64,000 nt of DNA from contig OZ029919.1 of NCBI GenBank assembly GCA_964023275.1, positions 34,132,865-34,196,864 on the forward strand. The letters run 5' to 3'. The translations under genes and the position numbers were made by a program. Of the stretch, positions 31,201-37,099 are shown one piece after another. Position 1 is the stretch's first letter; every line of letters begins with the position of its first letter. This DNA is from Norana najaformis (lineage: Eukaryota > Annelida > Clitellata > Crassiclitellata > Hormogastridae). Below the pieces are notes generated by a model. The model saw only the letters and a list, made by a program, of their open reading frames with translations. It made no database searches and was not told the DNA's origin.

Positions 31201-32455
31201 AAGCCCTTGTAGTCAGAACAATGGCGGATGCTCGCATCTTTGTGTCGTCGTGAAGAACTCCGGGAGTCGATGCTCGTGTCCGATCGGGCTTCAGCTCGCG
31301 AGCAATGAGCGCGTCTGTGAGGACCCACCGTCGTGCAAGCCGGACCAGTTCACCTGCGCGAGCGGGATGTGTATTCCAGCTCCGTGGAGGTGCGACGGGA
31401 TTGCGGAGTGCGAGGACCACTCCGACGAGCTCAACTGCTCGCATTGCCTGCCGACGCAGTTCCACTGCGACAACGGGCAATGCGTCATGCGCAAGTTTCG
31501 CTGTGACGGCAAACGGAACTGCCAGGACGAGAGCGACGAGCGCAACTGCTCACCGTGTGAGAACGGCACGAACGAGTGCATCGAAGACCATGTCTGCATC
31601 AGCGCCTCAAAGTGGTGCGACGGTCGCCCGGACTGCGCCGACAAGTCGGACGAGACCGCGTGCAGCACACAGGTCGCTGAACACCCGCACGCGACGCCTT
31701 CAATGCCGTACGCGATTGGGATCGGAATTGTCGGCGCTGTCGTCATCCTCGTCGTCTTTCTCGTCCTGATCGTCTGCCTCTGTCGGCAGAAGTCCCGGAC
31801 GGTGACGGTCGTCGAGGACCGCGACAACATAGTCATGGTCGCGAAACCGTCGAATCTGTCATCGAGCCAACACTGCGACTCGGTGCCTCGCGTTGTCTCA
31901 CCAGCGTCGTCCTACAGTCAGCCATCACTGCCGTCAGTCGCACGGACCATCAACGGATTTGGCAGCTGCGACTCAGAATCGATCCTTTACGATCGGAACC
32001 ACATAACTGGCGCTTCGTCGAGCAGTTCAGCGATCACTCACTACCCGCAAGAGACGCTTAACCCGCCACCGAGCCCCATCACCGAACGTTCGCAAAGCAT
32101 CGCCCTTGGCCCGTACTACTCGGCGGGTGCATCGAAGCGACCGTCGAAAACGCACGCAGCACGACTCTACAAGCGTCGCCGGAAGCACATCCCGCCACCA
32201 CCGACGACACCCTGCAGCACGGACGTCTGTGAGGACAGCGAGCCGTACTCGTGCCGGAACGGCCGGTGCCATTTCGGCGCCGAGTACGGCTACGAGTCAG
32301 ACCTCCTCTGCCCACCGCCTCCAACTCCTCGAAGCCACTACCTCTCCGACGACCAGGACACGAGCTGTCCGCCTTCGCCTTCCACAGAGCAGAGCTTTTT
32401 CCTGCCATATCCGCCTCCACCCCCAGCTTCCGTGTTCAGCTGTTCGGATTCTTGA
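2564..32455 (+). CDS. LRP5/6: LRP5/6 (Arrow) Wnt co-receptor, 14 coding exons, 5' partial
   Basis: Single-pass receptor that binds Wnt with Frizzled at the plasma membrane; its phosphorylated tail recruits Axin and starts beta-catenin signalling. Exons 2564-2957, 21087-21487, 22081-22212, 22979-23179, 23652-23847, 24341-24591, 25076-25216, 25621-25916, 26776-26999, 27586-27974, 28537-28740, 29214-29416, 29975-30177 and 30802-32455 have AG/GT borders and matching phases and total 1628 codons plus stop. Residue layout: propeller 1 (1-262), EGF1 (266-308), propeller 2 (310-570), EGF2 (573-612), propeller 3 (613-870), EGF3 (876-942), propeller 4 (943-1205), EGF4 (about 1212-1253), three LDLa (1256-1366), TM (about 1381-1405), tail to 1628. 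Human LRP6 is about 1613 residues with its signal peptide, so only the first exon is missing. The joined model is my reading; no transcript evidence was available. LRP5 and LRP6 cannot be told apart, and an invertebrate is expected to have one gene. Confidence 0.96.
3000..3300. repeat. (TATG)n-rich microsatellite
   Basis: Imperfect TATG/TGTATG and TATATA run starting about 60 nt into the 18-kb intron. Confidence 0.9.
3283..3580 (-). mobile_element. SINE family 1, - orientation
   Basis: Inverse copy of the element at 2232-2500. The tRNA-like head is at the right end (ggagttgaactcgcaaccg and ccgatagaccactatgcc). Confidence 0.85.
3600..4150. other. Intron sequence without recognised feature
   Basis: No splice-bounded conserved reading frame was seen on either strand. 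Confidence 0.4.
4150..4615. repeat. (TTG/TTA)n trinucleotide array, about 460 bp
   Basis: Nearly pure mixture of TTG and TTA triplets. A second, shorter T-rich run of the same kind lies at 5135-5250. The poly-Leu reading frame is a by-product. Confidence 0.97.
5261..5740. other. AT-rich intron sequence, nothing recognised
   Basis: No conserved frame or known repeat head was seen. Confidence 0.4.
5960..6365. repeat. (GACA)n-rich array
   Basis: Imperfect acag/agag tetranucleotide run interrupted by unique words. Long Ser/Cys/Leu-rich frames on the - strand come from this repeat. Confidence 0.9.
6371..7015. other. Intron sequence with short (GT)n and (ATT)n runs
   Basis: A (GT)n/(GC) stretch lies at 6624-6664 and ATT-rich sequence at 6700-6810. 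Nothing else was recognised. Confidence 0.5.
7035..7112 (-). mobile_element. Pogo-like MITE fragment
   Basis: Read on the - strand it begins TACAGTGGAGACTCCCTAT and continues through CGTTAT and ATGACCATGGAAAATAAA, matching 9131-9200 in opposite orientation. The CAGTGGA terminal word with nearby TATAA fits pogo-type MITEs; the class is inferred. Confidence 0.5.
7520..7680 (-). mobile_element. SINE family 2, - orientation
   Basis: Shares gactgagcgcctgtgaataa and gctgtagaaatctcgagatt with copies at 9480, 24130, 40770, 45900-46620, 52840 and 62690. Confidence 0.8.
7930..8015. repeat. (GACT)n array
   Basis: gactgactggct tandem words. A separate (TGCC)n run sits at 8165-8200. Confidence 0.9.
8430..8552. 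repeat. (CA)n microsatellite
   Basis: An uninterrupted AC run of about 70 nt from about 8479, preceded by imperfect CACG/CATG words. Confidence 0.97.
8640..8705. repeat. (AT)n-rich palindromic run
   Basis: tatatata/atatatat blocks able to fold on themselves. Confidence 0.8.
8735..8965 (-). mobile_element. SINE family 3, - orientation
   Basis: Shares gtatgaagtgttagcgactt and the cctcggcatatgag word with 10640-10905, 16335-16625, 26262-26505 and 35040-35160. The B box lies on the - strand in gagttgaacccctac. Confidence 0.8.
9128..9225 (+). mobile_element. Pogo-like MITE fragment
   Basis: Starts tacagtggaaattcctta; inverse of the copy at 7035-7112. Related words also occur at 43168-43330, 44460-44545 and 45000-45060. 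Confidence 0.5.
9478..9680 (+). mobile_element. SINE family 2, + orientation
   Basis: Contains gcttattcacaggcgctcag and a B-box-like gggttcagttccaggtc. Confidence 0.8.
9681..10639. other. Intron sequence, AT-rich, nothing recognised
   Basis: No conserved coding segment or known repeat head. T-rich runs occur at 10390-10480 and 10590-10625. Confidence 0.4.
10640..10905 (-). mobile_element. SINE family 3 with complete tRNA-like head
   Basis: On the - strand the head reads TAGCGTGCTG (A box) and GGGTTCAAATCCCAC (B box). The body shares the gtgttagcagcttc word with other copies. Confidence 0.85.
11410..11720. repeat. (GACA)n array
   Basis: Clusters of acag words separated by about 100 nt of unique sequence. 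The phrase cttggttttggcgcgccgtc occurs twice (11492, 11740), so part of the block is duplicated. Confidence 0.85.
11778..12045. repeat. (TGGA/TGGG)n array
   Basis: Imperfect tetranucleotide run, nearly without unique sequence. The Trp/Gly/Val frame on + is a by-product. Confidence 0.95.
12283..12400. repeat. (ACAT)n microsatellite
   Basis: acatacat-type run. Confidence 0.9.
12586..12633. repeat. (CTG)16 trinucleotide run
   Basis: Sixteen uninterrupted CTG triplets on the + strand (CAG on the - strand). Confidence 0.98.
12735..13850. repeat. Large pyrimidine block followed by purine block
   Basis: CTT/CTC-rich sequence (12735-12992) is followed, after about 40 nt, by GAG/GAA-rich sequence (about 13000-13850). 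The strands are mutually complementary in composition, so a long imperfect hairpin is possible. Poly-Glu, poly-Arg, poly-Ser and poly-Leu frames in all phases are by-products. Confidence 0.95.
14205..14420 (+). mobile_element. SINE family 5, + orientation
   Basis: tRNA-like head GGTGTAGTGGTATGG ... GGGTTCGAATCTGCC, then tcaagccactgc; ends in (TA)n. Second copy at 29728-29935. Confidence 0.85.
14450..15335. other. Intron sequence, nothing recognised
   Basis: Unique-looking. A 60-codon frame at 14971 has no recognisable motif. Confidence 0.4.
15340..15461 (+). repeat. Dispersed 120-bp repeat, copy 1
   Basis: Almost identical to 20250-20371 in the same orientation (shared ggttgtaaccagaagttggc), within the same intron. 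Confidence 0.85.
15897..16245. repeat. Interstitial telomere-like array (CCCTAA variants)
   Basis: Mostly an 18-bp unit gctaaccctaacccttaa, mixed with plain ctaaccctaac. It corresponds to degenerate TTAGGG repeats read on the other strand. It lies deep inside the LRP5/6 intron. Confidence 0.93.
16335..16625 (-). mobile_element. SINE family 3, - orientation
   Basis: Shares gtatgaagtgttagcgactt. The tRNA-like head on the - strand lies near 16555-16615 (ggtttgaatcttc; gcatgctaaccact). Confidence 0.8.
16955..17640. repeat. (CATC)n-rich array, about 680 bp
   Basis: Imperfect catc/cacc tetranucleotides with interspersed cgtc and tgtc. Confidence 0.93.
17641..18690. other. Intron sequence, nothing recognised
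   Basis: A short (ATT)n run lies at 18130-18165. No conserved exon was seen. Confidence 0.4.
18705..18995. repeat. Diverged tandem repeat of about 100 bp, 3 copies
   Basis: Each copy holds tcaattgcaaatgactat, then atcagct and gtagaaaact, with substitutions. Confidence 0.8.
19395..19610 (-). mobile_element. Non-LTR retrotransposon 3' remnant
   Basis: The - frame reads [20 protein letters not shown], then [20 protein letters not shown] and a stop. This is the C-terminal end of an invertebrate endonuclease-reverse transcriptase; everything 5' is missing. Confidence 0.8.
19618..19770 (-). mobile_element. Second retrotransposon 3' remnant, frameshifted
   Basis: Repeats the end of the previous element in the same orientation with substitutions and frame breaks, so a tandem duplicate or nested copy. 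Confidence 0.75.
20250..20371 (+). repeat. Dispersed 120-bp repeat, copy 2
   Basis: Partner of 15340-15461, differing at only a few positions. Confidence 0.85.
20490..20690. repeat. (CATA)n-rich microsatellite
   Basis: catacata/aaatacat words, adjoining the next retrotransposon remnant. Confidence 0.9.
20693..20905 (+). mobile_element. Non-LTR retrotransposon 3' remnant
   Basis: Contains a + frame matching GDCLEK, then RGRPKMTW-like and [18 protein letters not shown]-like ends, and a short gacaa tail. It lies about 180 nt before the LRP5/6 exon at 21087. Confidence 0.75.
21087..21487 (+). CDS. LRP5/6: LRP5/6 exon: second half of beta-propeller 1
   Basis: Starts after 'cattctcag' and completes a Gly codon, then [17 protein letters not shown]. 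It contains [10 protein letters not shown], which holds the Asn that in human LRP6 propeller 1 contacts the NXI motif of DKK1 and sclerostin, then [14 protein letters not shown] and [10 protein letters not shown]. It ends phase 1 at g|gtcagt. An extra Cys lies at 21268-21270 (IHSCNLDG) where vertebrates have Ser. Confidence 0.96.
21488..22080. other. LRP5/6 intron, nothing recognised
   Basis: 593-bp intron between propeller 1 and EGF1, without tandem repeats at its donor. Confidence 0.6.
22081..22212 (+). CDS. LRP5/6: LRP5/6 exon: EGF-like domain 1
   Basis: Acceptor 'gttgagcag', donor gatg|gttagt. The phase-1 frame reads [15 protein letters not shown], then [19 protein letters not shown]. 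All six EGF cysteines are present with the LRP-type spacing. The exon is short and has no start codon in frame, so an ATG-based search misses it. Confidence 0.95.
22217..22440. repeat. (GACA)n and 12-bp gagtgactgaca array
   Basis: Starts about 4 nt after the EGF1 exon donor (22213). A GACA run passes into a 12-bp unit repeated about 10 times. Confidence 0.95.
22979..23179 (+). CDS. LRP5/6: LRP5/6 exon: propeller 2, first blades
   Basis: Phase-1 acceptor after 'catcttcag'. It reads [20 protein letters not shown], then [20 protein letters not shown], a near-identical counterpart of the LRP6 propeller 2 start. The donor is acag|gtagag. No cysteine is present, as in vertebrates. Confidence 0.96.
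23193..23480. repeat. taatctta-type array of about 12-13 bp units
   Basis: Starts about 14 nt after the donor at 23180. Units such as cttataatctaat vary by one or two bases over about 290 bp. Confidence 0.9.
23652..23847 (+). CDS. LRP5/6: LRP5/6 exon: propeller 2, middle blade
   Basis: Acceptor 'gtgttctag', completing a Gly codon. It encodes [20 protein letters not shown] and then [14 protein letters not shown]. The donor is gg|gtaagt (phase 2), the same phase as the equivalent blade exon of propeller 1, as expected for exon-shuffled propellers. Confidence 0.96.
24130..24250 (-). mobile_element. SINE family 2 fragment
   Basis: Shares gactgagtgcctgcgaataa and tgggtgctgtagaaatct. It lies in the intron before the exon at 24341. 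Confidence 0.75.
24341..24591 (+). CDS. LRP5/6: LRP5/6 exon: propeller 2, later blades
   Basis: Acceptor 'gtattttag'. It reads [20 protein letters not shown], then [25 protein letters not shown] and [11 protein letters not shown]. The donor is cta g|gttcgt (phase 1). Confidence 0.96.
24630..25020. repeat. Inverted repeat built from tandem units
   Basis: The left arm (about 24630-24860) repeats gttgaagatgtttttaat; the right arm (about 24870-25020) repeats the complement aaaaacatcttcaac. The intron RNA could form a long imperfect hairpin just before the exon at 25076. Confidence 0.85.
25076..25216 (+). CDS. LRP5/6: LRP5/6 exon: propeller 2, closing blade
   Basis: Acceptor 'gcttttag'. It reads [18 protein letters not shown], then [19 protein letters not shown]. 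The donor is gaa g|gttagc. No useful start codon lies in frame, so it was found by reading. It closes propeller 2 just before EGF2. Confidence 0.94.
25230..25515. repeat. (TCTC/TTTC)n pyrimidine tract
   Basis: Begins about 15 nt after the donor at 25217. Confidence 0.93.
25621..25916 (+). CDS. LRP5/6: LRP5/6 exon: EGF2 and start of propeller 3
   Basis: Acceptor 'aatttccag'. EGF2 reads [15 protein letters not shown], then [17 protein letters not shown] with six cysteines; propeller 3 opens with [20 protein letters not shown] and [11 protein letters not shown]. It ends phase 0 at aag|gtctct. A tandem repeat starts almost at the donor. Confidence 0.96.
25925..26215. repeat. 31-bp minisatellite at an exon border, about 9 copies
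   Basis: Unit begins gttatctcagttgatgatcg and ends gttcttaagct. The first copy starts about 10 nt inside the intron, and the exon's last seven bases (tcttaag) recur in every unit. Confidence 0.95.
26262..26505 (-). mobile_element. SINE family 3, - orientation
   Basis: Shares the gttagcgactt, tcatatgagg and tgaaccccagc words. The tRNA-like head is at the right end. Confidence 0.75.
26776..26999 (+). CDS. LRP5/6: LRP5/6 exon: propeller 3, second blade
   Basis: Phase-0 acceptor 'ctgcaacag'. It reads [20 protein letters not shown], then [20 protein letters not shown]. The first residue is Cys where vertebrate LRP5/6 has Thr. The donor is gg|gtaagc (phase 2). Confidence 0.96.
27275..27395. repeat. 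25-bp tandem repeat, about 5 copies
   Basis: Unit ttctgtaatgtcagtcacag plus cttga. Confidence 0.9.
27586..27974 (+). CDS. LRP5/6: LRP5/6 exon: propeller 3, last blades
   Basis: Acceptor 'catttcag'. It reads [20 protein letters not shown], then [34 protein letters not shown] and VFHSSRQSG. The last blade has YWTDC where vertebrates have YWTDW. Donor tca g|gttagt. Confidence 0.96.
28085..28380 (+). mobile_element. Non-LTR retrotransposon 3' remnant
   Basis: The + frame reads [20 protein letters not shown], then [20 protein letters not shown], ending AANPQLNDG and stop. 5'-truncated; inside the intron before EGF3. Confidence 0.85.
28537..28740 (+). CDS. LRP5/6: LRP5/6 exon: EGF3, enlarged with four extra cysteines
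   Basis: Acceptor 'tttcccag', donor c|gtaagt. It starts [15 protein letters not shown], the normal EGF3 opening. After the sixth cysteine (NHSC) a second block, [21 protein letters not shown], repeats the CxCPxHxL pattern of the first ([16 protein letters not shown]). The exon therefore holds ten cysteines instead of six and is about 20 residues longer than the vertebrate domain. The frame stays open and joins both neighbours in phase. Confidence 0.93.
28790..29035. repeat. Diverged tandem repeat of about 60-100 bp rich in GGTAAG
   Basis: Alternating blocks (acataagtggatgattgaag and ataagtttaataaggagggt) each carry ggtaaggtaaggtaa, i.e. many copies of a consensus 5' splice site. Confidence 0.85.
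29214..29416 (+). CDS. LRP5/6: LRP5/6 exon: propeller 4, first blade
   Basis: Acceptor 'cttgaccag'. It reads [20 protein letters not shown], then [20 protein letters not shown]. It ends phase 0 at gat|gtacgt. Confidence 0.95.
29424..29625. repeat. 12-bp attgattctttg array
   Basis: Begins about 8 nt after the donor at 29417; about 15 imperfect copies. Confidence 0.93.
29728..29935 (+). mobile_element. SINE family 5, + orientation
   Basis: Head with GGTGTAGTGGTATGTG and GGGTTCGAATCTGCC, then tcaagccactgcggagcg. It ends about 40 nt before the acceptor at 29974. Confidence 0.85.
29975..30177 (+). CDS. LRP5/6: LRP5/6 exon: propeller 4, second blade
   Basis: Acceptor 'ggcttgtag'. It reads [20 protein letters not shown], then [19 protein letters not shown]. 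The Cys of vertebrate YWTCEATN is absent. Donor gg|gtatct (phase 2). A SINE ends about 40 nt before the acceptor. Confidence 0.95.
30235..30415. repeat. 59-bp tandem repeat, 3 copies
   Basis: Each copy holds aggatttaatgctggtgaga and gttcctgaatttcata. Confidence 0.9.
30802..32455 (+). CDS. LRP5/6: LRP5/6 last exon: propeller 4 end, EGF4, 3 LDLa, TM, cytoplasmic tail
   Basis: Acceptor 'tttctccag', stop TGA at 32453-32455. Order: [31 protein letters not shown] and FLYWVDR blades; EGF4 near 31208-31320; LDLa1 from 31334, LDLa2 from 31445 and LDLa3 from about 31557, each with a calcium-type acidic end (DHSDE, DESDE, DKSDE); a hydrophobic helix near 31709-31783 followed by CRQKSR. The tail holds [14 protein letters not shown], then the five proline motif positions: PPPSPIT (32063-32083), PPPPTTPCS (32192-32218), PPPPTPRS (32312-32335), PPSPST (32369-32386) and PPPPPAS (32411-32431). 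Vertebrate LRP5/6 splits this region over many exons; here it is one exon. Confidence 0.97.
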
Positions 32456-33640
32456 TCGGATCGAGCGCTCCCGATCGTCGGATCTTGAACATCAGACCTT
32501 GATCATTCTGTGTAACCTGTGATGATAGCGTCAGTGTTGTTTCCTAACATGCAAGAAGTGCACGTAGTCACCACAACGTCATTCAAAGTTCAGAGAAACA
32601 GGCTGGTGATAGGTATGGGCGCGAAGTGGCTCGATGCGTGGAACCCCGTTTTAATGTGGCCTATTCGCGGGAACGCCGTGAACCTTTCGAACAGTAGTCC
32701 GATGTATATACAGTCTTAACGTACCACAAGTGCCAGTGAACTGGAAAGTTGCTACTGATTTACTCAAATGGTAGAACAAGCGAAAGATTTTAATTTGCGT
32801 TTTGAGGCATCGGTTGAACTTGTTATGCAGCGCCTTGTTCAGTTTTCCACCAGCTTGTTTTGTTGTATGTTTTTCGAGCAGATGAAACATCTTCGTTCGA
32901 TTATTTTCATTCTGTCGTCGTCTTTATTATCGTTGTGTGTTTATAGTTTTGGGGGTAAAATGCCTTGTGTAAAATGAAGCCGTCAATTTTGTACAGGTCG
33001 GAAATGTTTTAGTAATTACCAGTTATTATTTCTTGGTATTATTATTAATGTTATTATTTGTATAAATTGTTGTTATGTTTGAATTTTTGTTTTAAAAAAA
33101 ATCAGTAAGCGGTCAAATCCATGTCTTGTGTCAATTCTCCCGACTGACTGTTAGTTGATATCACAGAGGTTTTGGAAGGCTGGACATTGCGTGTGGCTGA
33201 CACTTGTACTGGACCTCACACAAGTCTGGTATATTCAAGAAGTACTGCCCTGCCAGCATGCCCATGTTGGGCCCATTGGGACCCATTTTCCCATGTGGGA
33301 TTCACGTATGCCTCTGTAAGGGTCCCGACGTTAAATACCCATGGGCACTGGTACAGGAAAAGATACACAACATGCTGATTGTGGATATGTGTGTGTACCT
33401 CTGAAAAGTTTTATTCTGCCAAATCGGCAGCTGATTTAATTTTAATTTGTGACATAATGGTATGTTTGGTAGCAGGCTGGGTGGGTAATCTAACGATTGA
33501 GGGTTTGTGCCTGATGAGGAGACTCTACTTAGCGACCATGGACAAGTTGTTTGCAAATGCTGGTCTTGCACCTGAGGTTGGATTTAATGACAATGCGTGC
33601 ATGATGGCAGGATGCTTTGAACAAGAGCAACTTATCTTAA
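32456..33640. other. LRP5/6 3' UTR and downstream sequence
   Basis: No canonical AATAAA was seen close to the stop; a TATAAA variant at about 33059 precedes an A-rich stretch. At 33255-33305 alternating CCCAT/ATGGG words form short palindromes typical of dispersed invertebrate repeats. Confidence 0.4.
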
Positions 33641-33644
33641 AGTA

Positions 33645-33795
33645 AAGGTTCAGTGAGGAACATAAGGGTGGCGCCCATTTCTTTTTCTTAGGCCAATGAG
33701 CCGACGAATCCAAAGGTCCTGGACAGAGAGCCAGTGCATCCTAGGACTTGCCGTTTACTTCCCAGCTTATGCTGGTACAAATTTTTTACTGGTTT
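33645..33795 (-). mobile_element. SINE family 1 fragment, truncated
   Basis: Carries ggacttgccgtttacttccc and the cagcttatgctggtac word but lacks the tRNA-like head. Confidence 0.75.
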
Positions 33796-33799
33796 GGTA

Positions 33800-35035
33800 T
33801 TTGGGATGGGTTGGGTGTGGAATGTTTTTTGCCATCTGATTACCTCAGCGACTGGGTCTCTGTTTCGGCTTAGTTTCCCACAGTAATTTATGCACTTTTA
33901 CCTCCATTGGCTCGACATATCAGGACGTGTCATTCTGCTGCGGTGGTTTCCTCGTTAAAGTGGTAAACAGCTGTCGGAAGAGATTAACAGATAAGAGCTG
34001 GGATGAGCTCTAGACGACTAGAGGTCGTTTTACATTGCAATAGATTGCATAATAGATTACATTTTTTATTAATAGACTGAGTAATAGGTTACATTTTTTA
34101 TTACTTAGACTTCTGAATTTCTTGGCTGCCAAATTCGCGTAAATTGTTTACCGTGTCTTTGTTAACTAAACTGCGTTCTCGTTTACTTTTTCGTTACGTG
34201 CTATTTCTTTTAAAGTTATTCTGCAGCATTGCATTTTAAGAGTTGGGTTTTGTTTCCTAAACCAGCTTCTCCAACGAATAGTGATTTTGGATTGCAATTT
34301 TGACGAAGCGGCTATAAACCGATGCCTTGGGCATTATGATTAGCGGCGCTGTAGAAGTCTTTAGATTAGATTAGGTCAGAAACTGAATGAGCAGAATTGC
34401 AGATATTGCGGTGATGTTCAGGGGTTGCTAACCTGCAGAAATTTAATTTGCAGATGAAATCGGGAATTTTAGTAATGAACGTTTTCTTATCGACCGACAA
34501 TTTTTGGGATAATATCTTCCAAAGTGTGCGAGTTTTGTTCCGACTCGGTAAAGTTGGAGAAAATTTTTTGAATAATTTCTTTTTATGTGTACCTAAAGTT
34601 TGTTACAAATTTTACCGATGTGCCTGATTTTGGCCAAATTTTCTTTGTCGTCGCGTTATCTGTGCACATTATCATTGATCATTTTAGAGTCCTTTTGTAA
34701 TATTTTTGAACGGTTGGCCACTATCTTCGTAATAATTTATTAGTTTTCTGTTGATAAATGAAGGTGCTTAATGGAGTTCTCAGATGGGCGTTTCATATTT
34801 AGTGGTTAATTCTGGTAACTTGAGGTTTTAGTATTTGTCCAGTTGAATTCCTAAGTATTTTCTGTCGGCTTCTGATATTTATCTGCAGATTTGATGCTTA
34901 CTTTCATCGTACCATCTGATTTGCAGGAGACTTGAAACTTATGTGATGACAATCAGGTTTCAACAGCGCAGCTAACTTACCATTAATTATGCAAATTTAG
35001 AAGAAAAATGGAAGATGAGTCGCTTAAAATAAAGC
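33800..35035. other. Intergenic, nothing recognised
   Basis: AT-rich, low-repeat sequence. A fragment at about 34300-34375 (gcggcgctgtagaagtcttt) recurs at 59120-59175. An AATAAA lies near 35027. Confidence 0.4.
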
Positions 35036-35039
35036 AGAG

Positions 35040-35160
35040 CGGCAGCCATGGGTATAAAGTGTTAGCAACATTGTTTTCTCAGCCTCAGCATATGAAATGG
35101 GGTGGCCAGTCAACTTCTCGCTGCCCGATCTTTCCAACAACAGGTTATGGTCCCCGTCTG
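35040..35160 (-). mobile_element. SINE family 3 fragment
   Basis: Carries gggtataaagtgttagcaac and the cctcagcatatga word. Head missing; runs into a minisatellite. Confidence 0.7.
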
Positions 35161-35580
35161 CAGAATGTATTCCTTTTCTAGGGACTGTGTTCTGTTTTCA
35201 AAGGAATGTGTTCCCTTTGTAGGGCCATGTTCCTTTTATGGGAAAGCATTCCCTTTCTAGGGACTGTATTCCTTTTCCAGGGAACGCGTTTTCTTCATGG
35301 GGATCTTGTTTCCCTTCTGTGGCCTATGTTCCTTTTTAAGAGAATATGTTGCTTACTGGGCACGATGTTCCTGTTCTGGACACTGCTTTCTCTTTTGGGA
35401 ATGTGTTTCTATTCTAAGGACAGTGTCCCTTTCTAGGGTCGTCTTCCCTTTCTGAGGAATGCATTCCTTATCTATGGACCATGTTCCATTTCTAGGGAAT
35501 GCGTTCCTTTTCTTGAGGACGTGTTCCATTTCTATGGACCATGTTCTCACTGGGGGCTATGTTCACTTGCTAGGGTGTGT
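35160..35580. repeat. Diverged minisatellite with ttctagggaNtgttcc core
   Basis: Units of about 24-30 bp, strongly varied, about 14 copies. Confidence 0.85.
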
Positions 35581-35644
35581 GTCATAGTTGGTTATTGGTG
35601 TCGTCATATCCTGGTGCAGTATAAATGAAACTACTGATCCCAAT

Positions 35645-35735
35645 GAATCAATGGTGTAGCATAGAGAGCATCTTCCTACCCGCCAGTTGCTGAATGGTGT
35701 AGCGTAGAGAGCATCTTCCTACCCGCCATTTCCTG
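35645..35735. repeat. Short direct duplication of about 47 bp
   Basis: gcatcttcctacccgccatt-like sequence with tggtgtagcgtagaga occurs twice in tandem. Confidence 0.8.
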
Positions 35736-36234
35736 CTGTACATTTTCGCTGTTGACTTGATTTCTGCAGGATTTAAATTTGTGTGCCACTTTGTATCTTT
35801 CTGATTTTGTAAAGGCCTGTCTTGTTAAAGCATTCGTTAAGGTTTTTATTGAATTTATTATGCAAAGTTTTAAGTTGAGATTCGATCGACTGTTTTAGGT
35901 GAATGACTATGACTGACACTGCAGCCTCTTTACTATGCTACCTTTGGATGCCATGCTGGTATTACGCCGTTATAACAAGGGCGTGTTATGGCGAGGTCAC
36001 GTTCTAAAGATGAGTTATATTTGAGATCCATCAGTTTGAGGGGGCGGACCATTAGGCCCCAAACTGGGTAGCCTAATTAACTGTGAAACAAAAAGTCATC
36101 AGTATTTGAAAGAGTACAAAATCTGTGAATGTAAAAAAATCAGGGAACTTATAACAGGGCAAGAAAGCTCTAATAGGGGCATAAAAGATATGGAAAATGA
36201 AAACGGCACGACAATTCTTGGAAGCTAAAGAAAC

Positions 36235-36355
36235 TGTCCTCAAAATTCTGGGAACCAAAGAAATTGTCGTAAAGAGATTGTCATAAAGAAAATGTCATAA
36301 AGAAATTGTCGCAAAGAAATTCTTGCAAAGAAACTGTCGCAAAGAAATTGTCATT
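36235..36355. repeat. About 14-bp aaagaaattgtcgc array
   Basis: About 8 imperfect copies. Confidence 0.85.
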
Positions 36356-36824
36356 AAAAAATACGTCCTTTTCCTAGTTACCAGCCCCTTTGTAAACTTT
36401 TGAATTCTTCGGAGCTTCTCCCTGACCGCACTTTATCAGAATCTGTGTTATAACAAACCACGTCATAAGAGGGTTGCAGTGTTGAAATAATTGCAGTTGA
36501 ATTGAAGAATATCATTTTTTGTGATCATAGATGTACAATCGGTCTGTATAGGCGTTTAGCGAGACGCATTGTGACGAATGATCCTGTATTATATGCTGCC
36601 AACCTTTTCGTTGTGTAGGTTTCGTAGTACTTTACGAAACGCCAGAGTAATGTAATCAAATGTCGTCGTAACTTGTCGCTGTGAGAAAGCAATAAACACT
36701 ATCATTGTTACGCTGGTGTCTTGCTCATTTCTTAGTCTTTGGATTTTATTTTCATAGTTCAAGTGTTTAAATTTGCAAGGCATTTGTTTGATGGCGCTCA
36801 GATGTCTTGTACACTGAAACCTGC

Positions 36825-37095
36825 TACTTATGGCCGGTTAGCTACTTTGGTTAGAGAATATGTCAAGGTGCCTGTGTATGTGAGGATGCTGGTTCGCGAC
36901 CCAGTCATGGGTTATTTAAGAGATTTCAATCTCAGGGTAGCACGGTCCGTACACGGGGACTTTCAATGATGTGGCAAACATTCAAACGGGCAACGGTAGT
37001 GAAGGATCTCCCCGATAAATTCATTAAAAACGAGCAGGGTCGAGGCCATACGGTCGCTATACAAAAACAGCTACACTTGCATTTAATGCTGTCCT
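36825..37095 (+). mobile_element. SINE family 4
   Basis: Contains gaggatgctggttcgcgacc, then gataaattcattaaaaacga and gcagggtcgaggccatacgg. Inverse copy at 58895-59095; fragments at 37820-37920 and 59640-59720. Confidence 0.75.
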
Positions 37096-37099
37096 TGGA

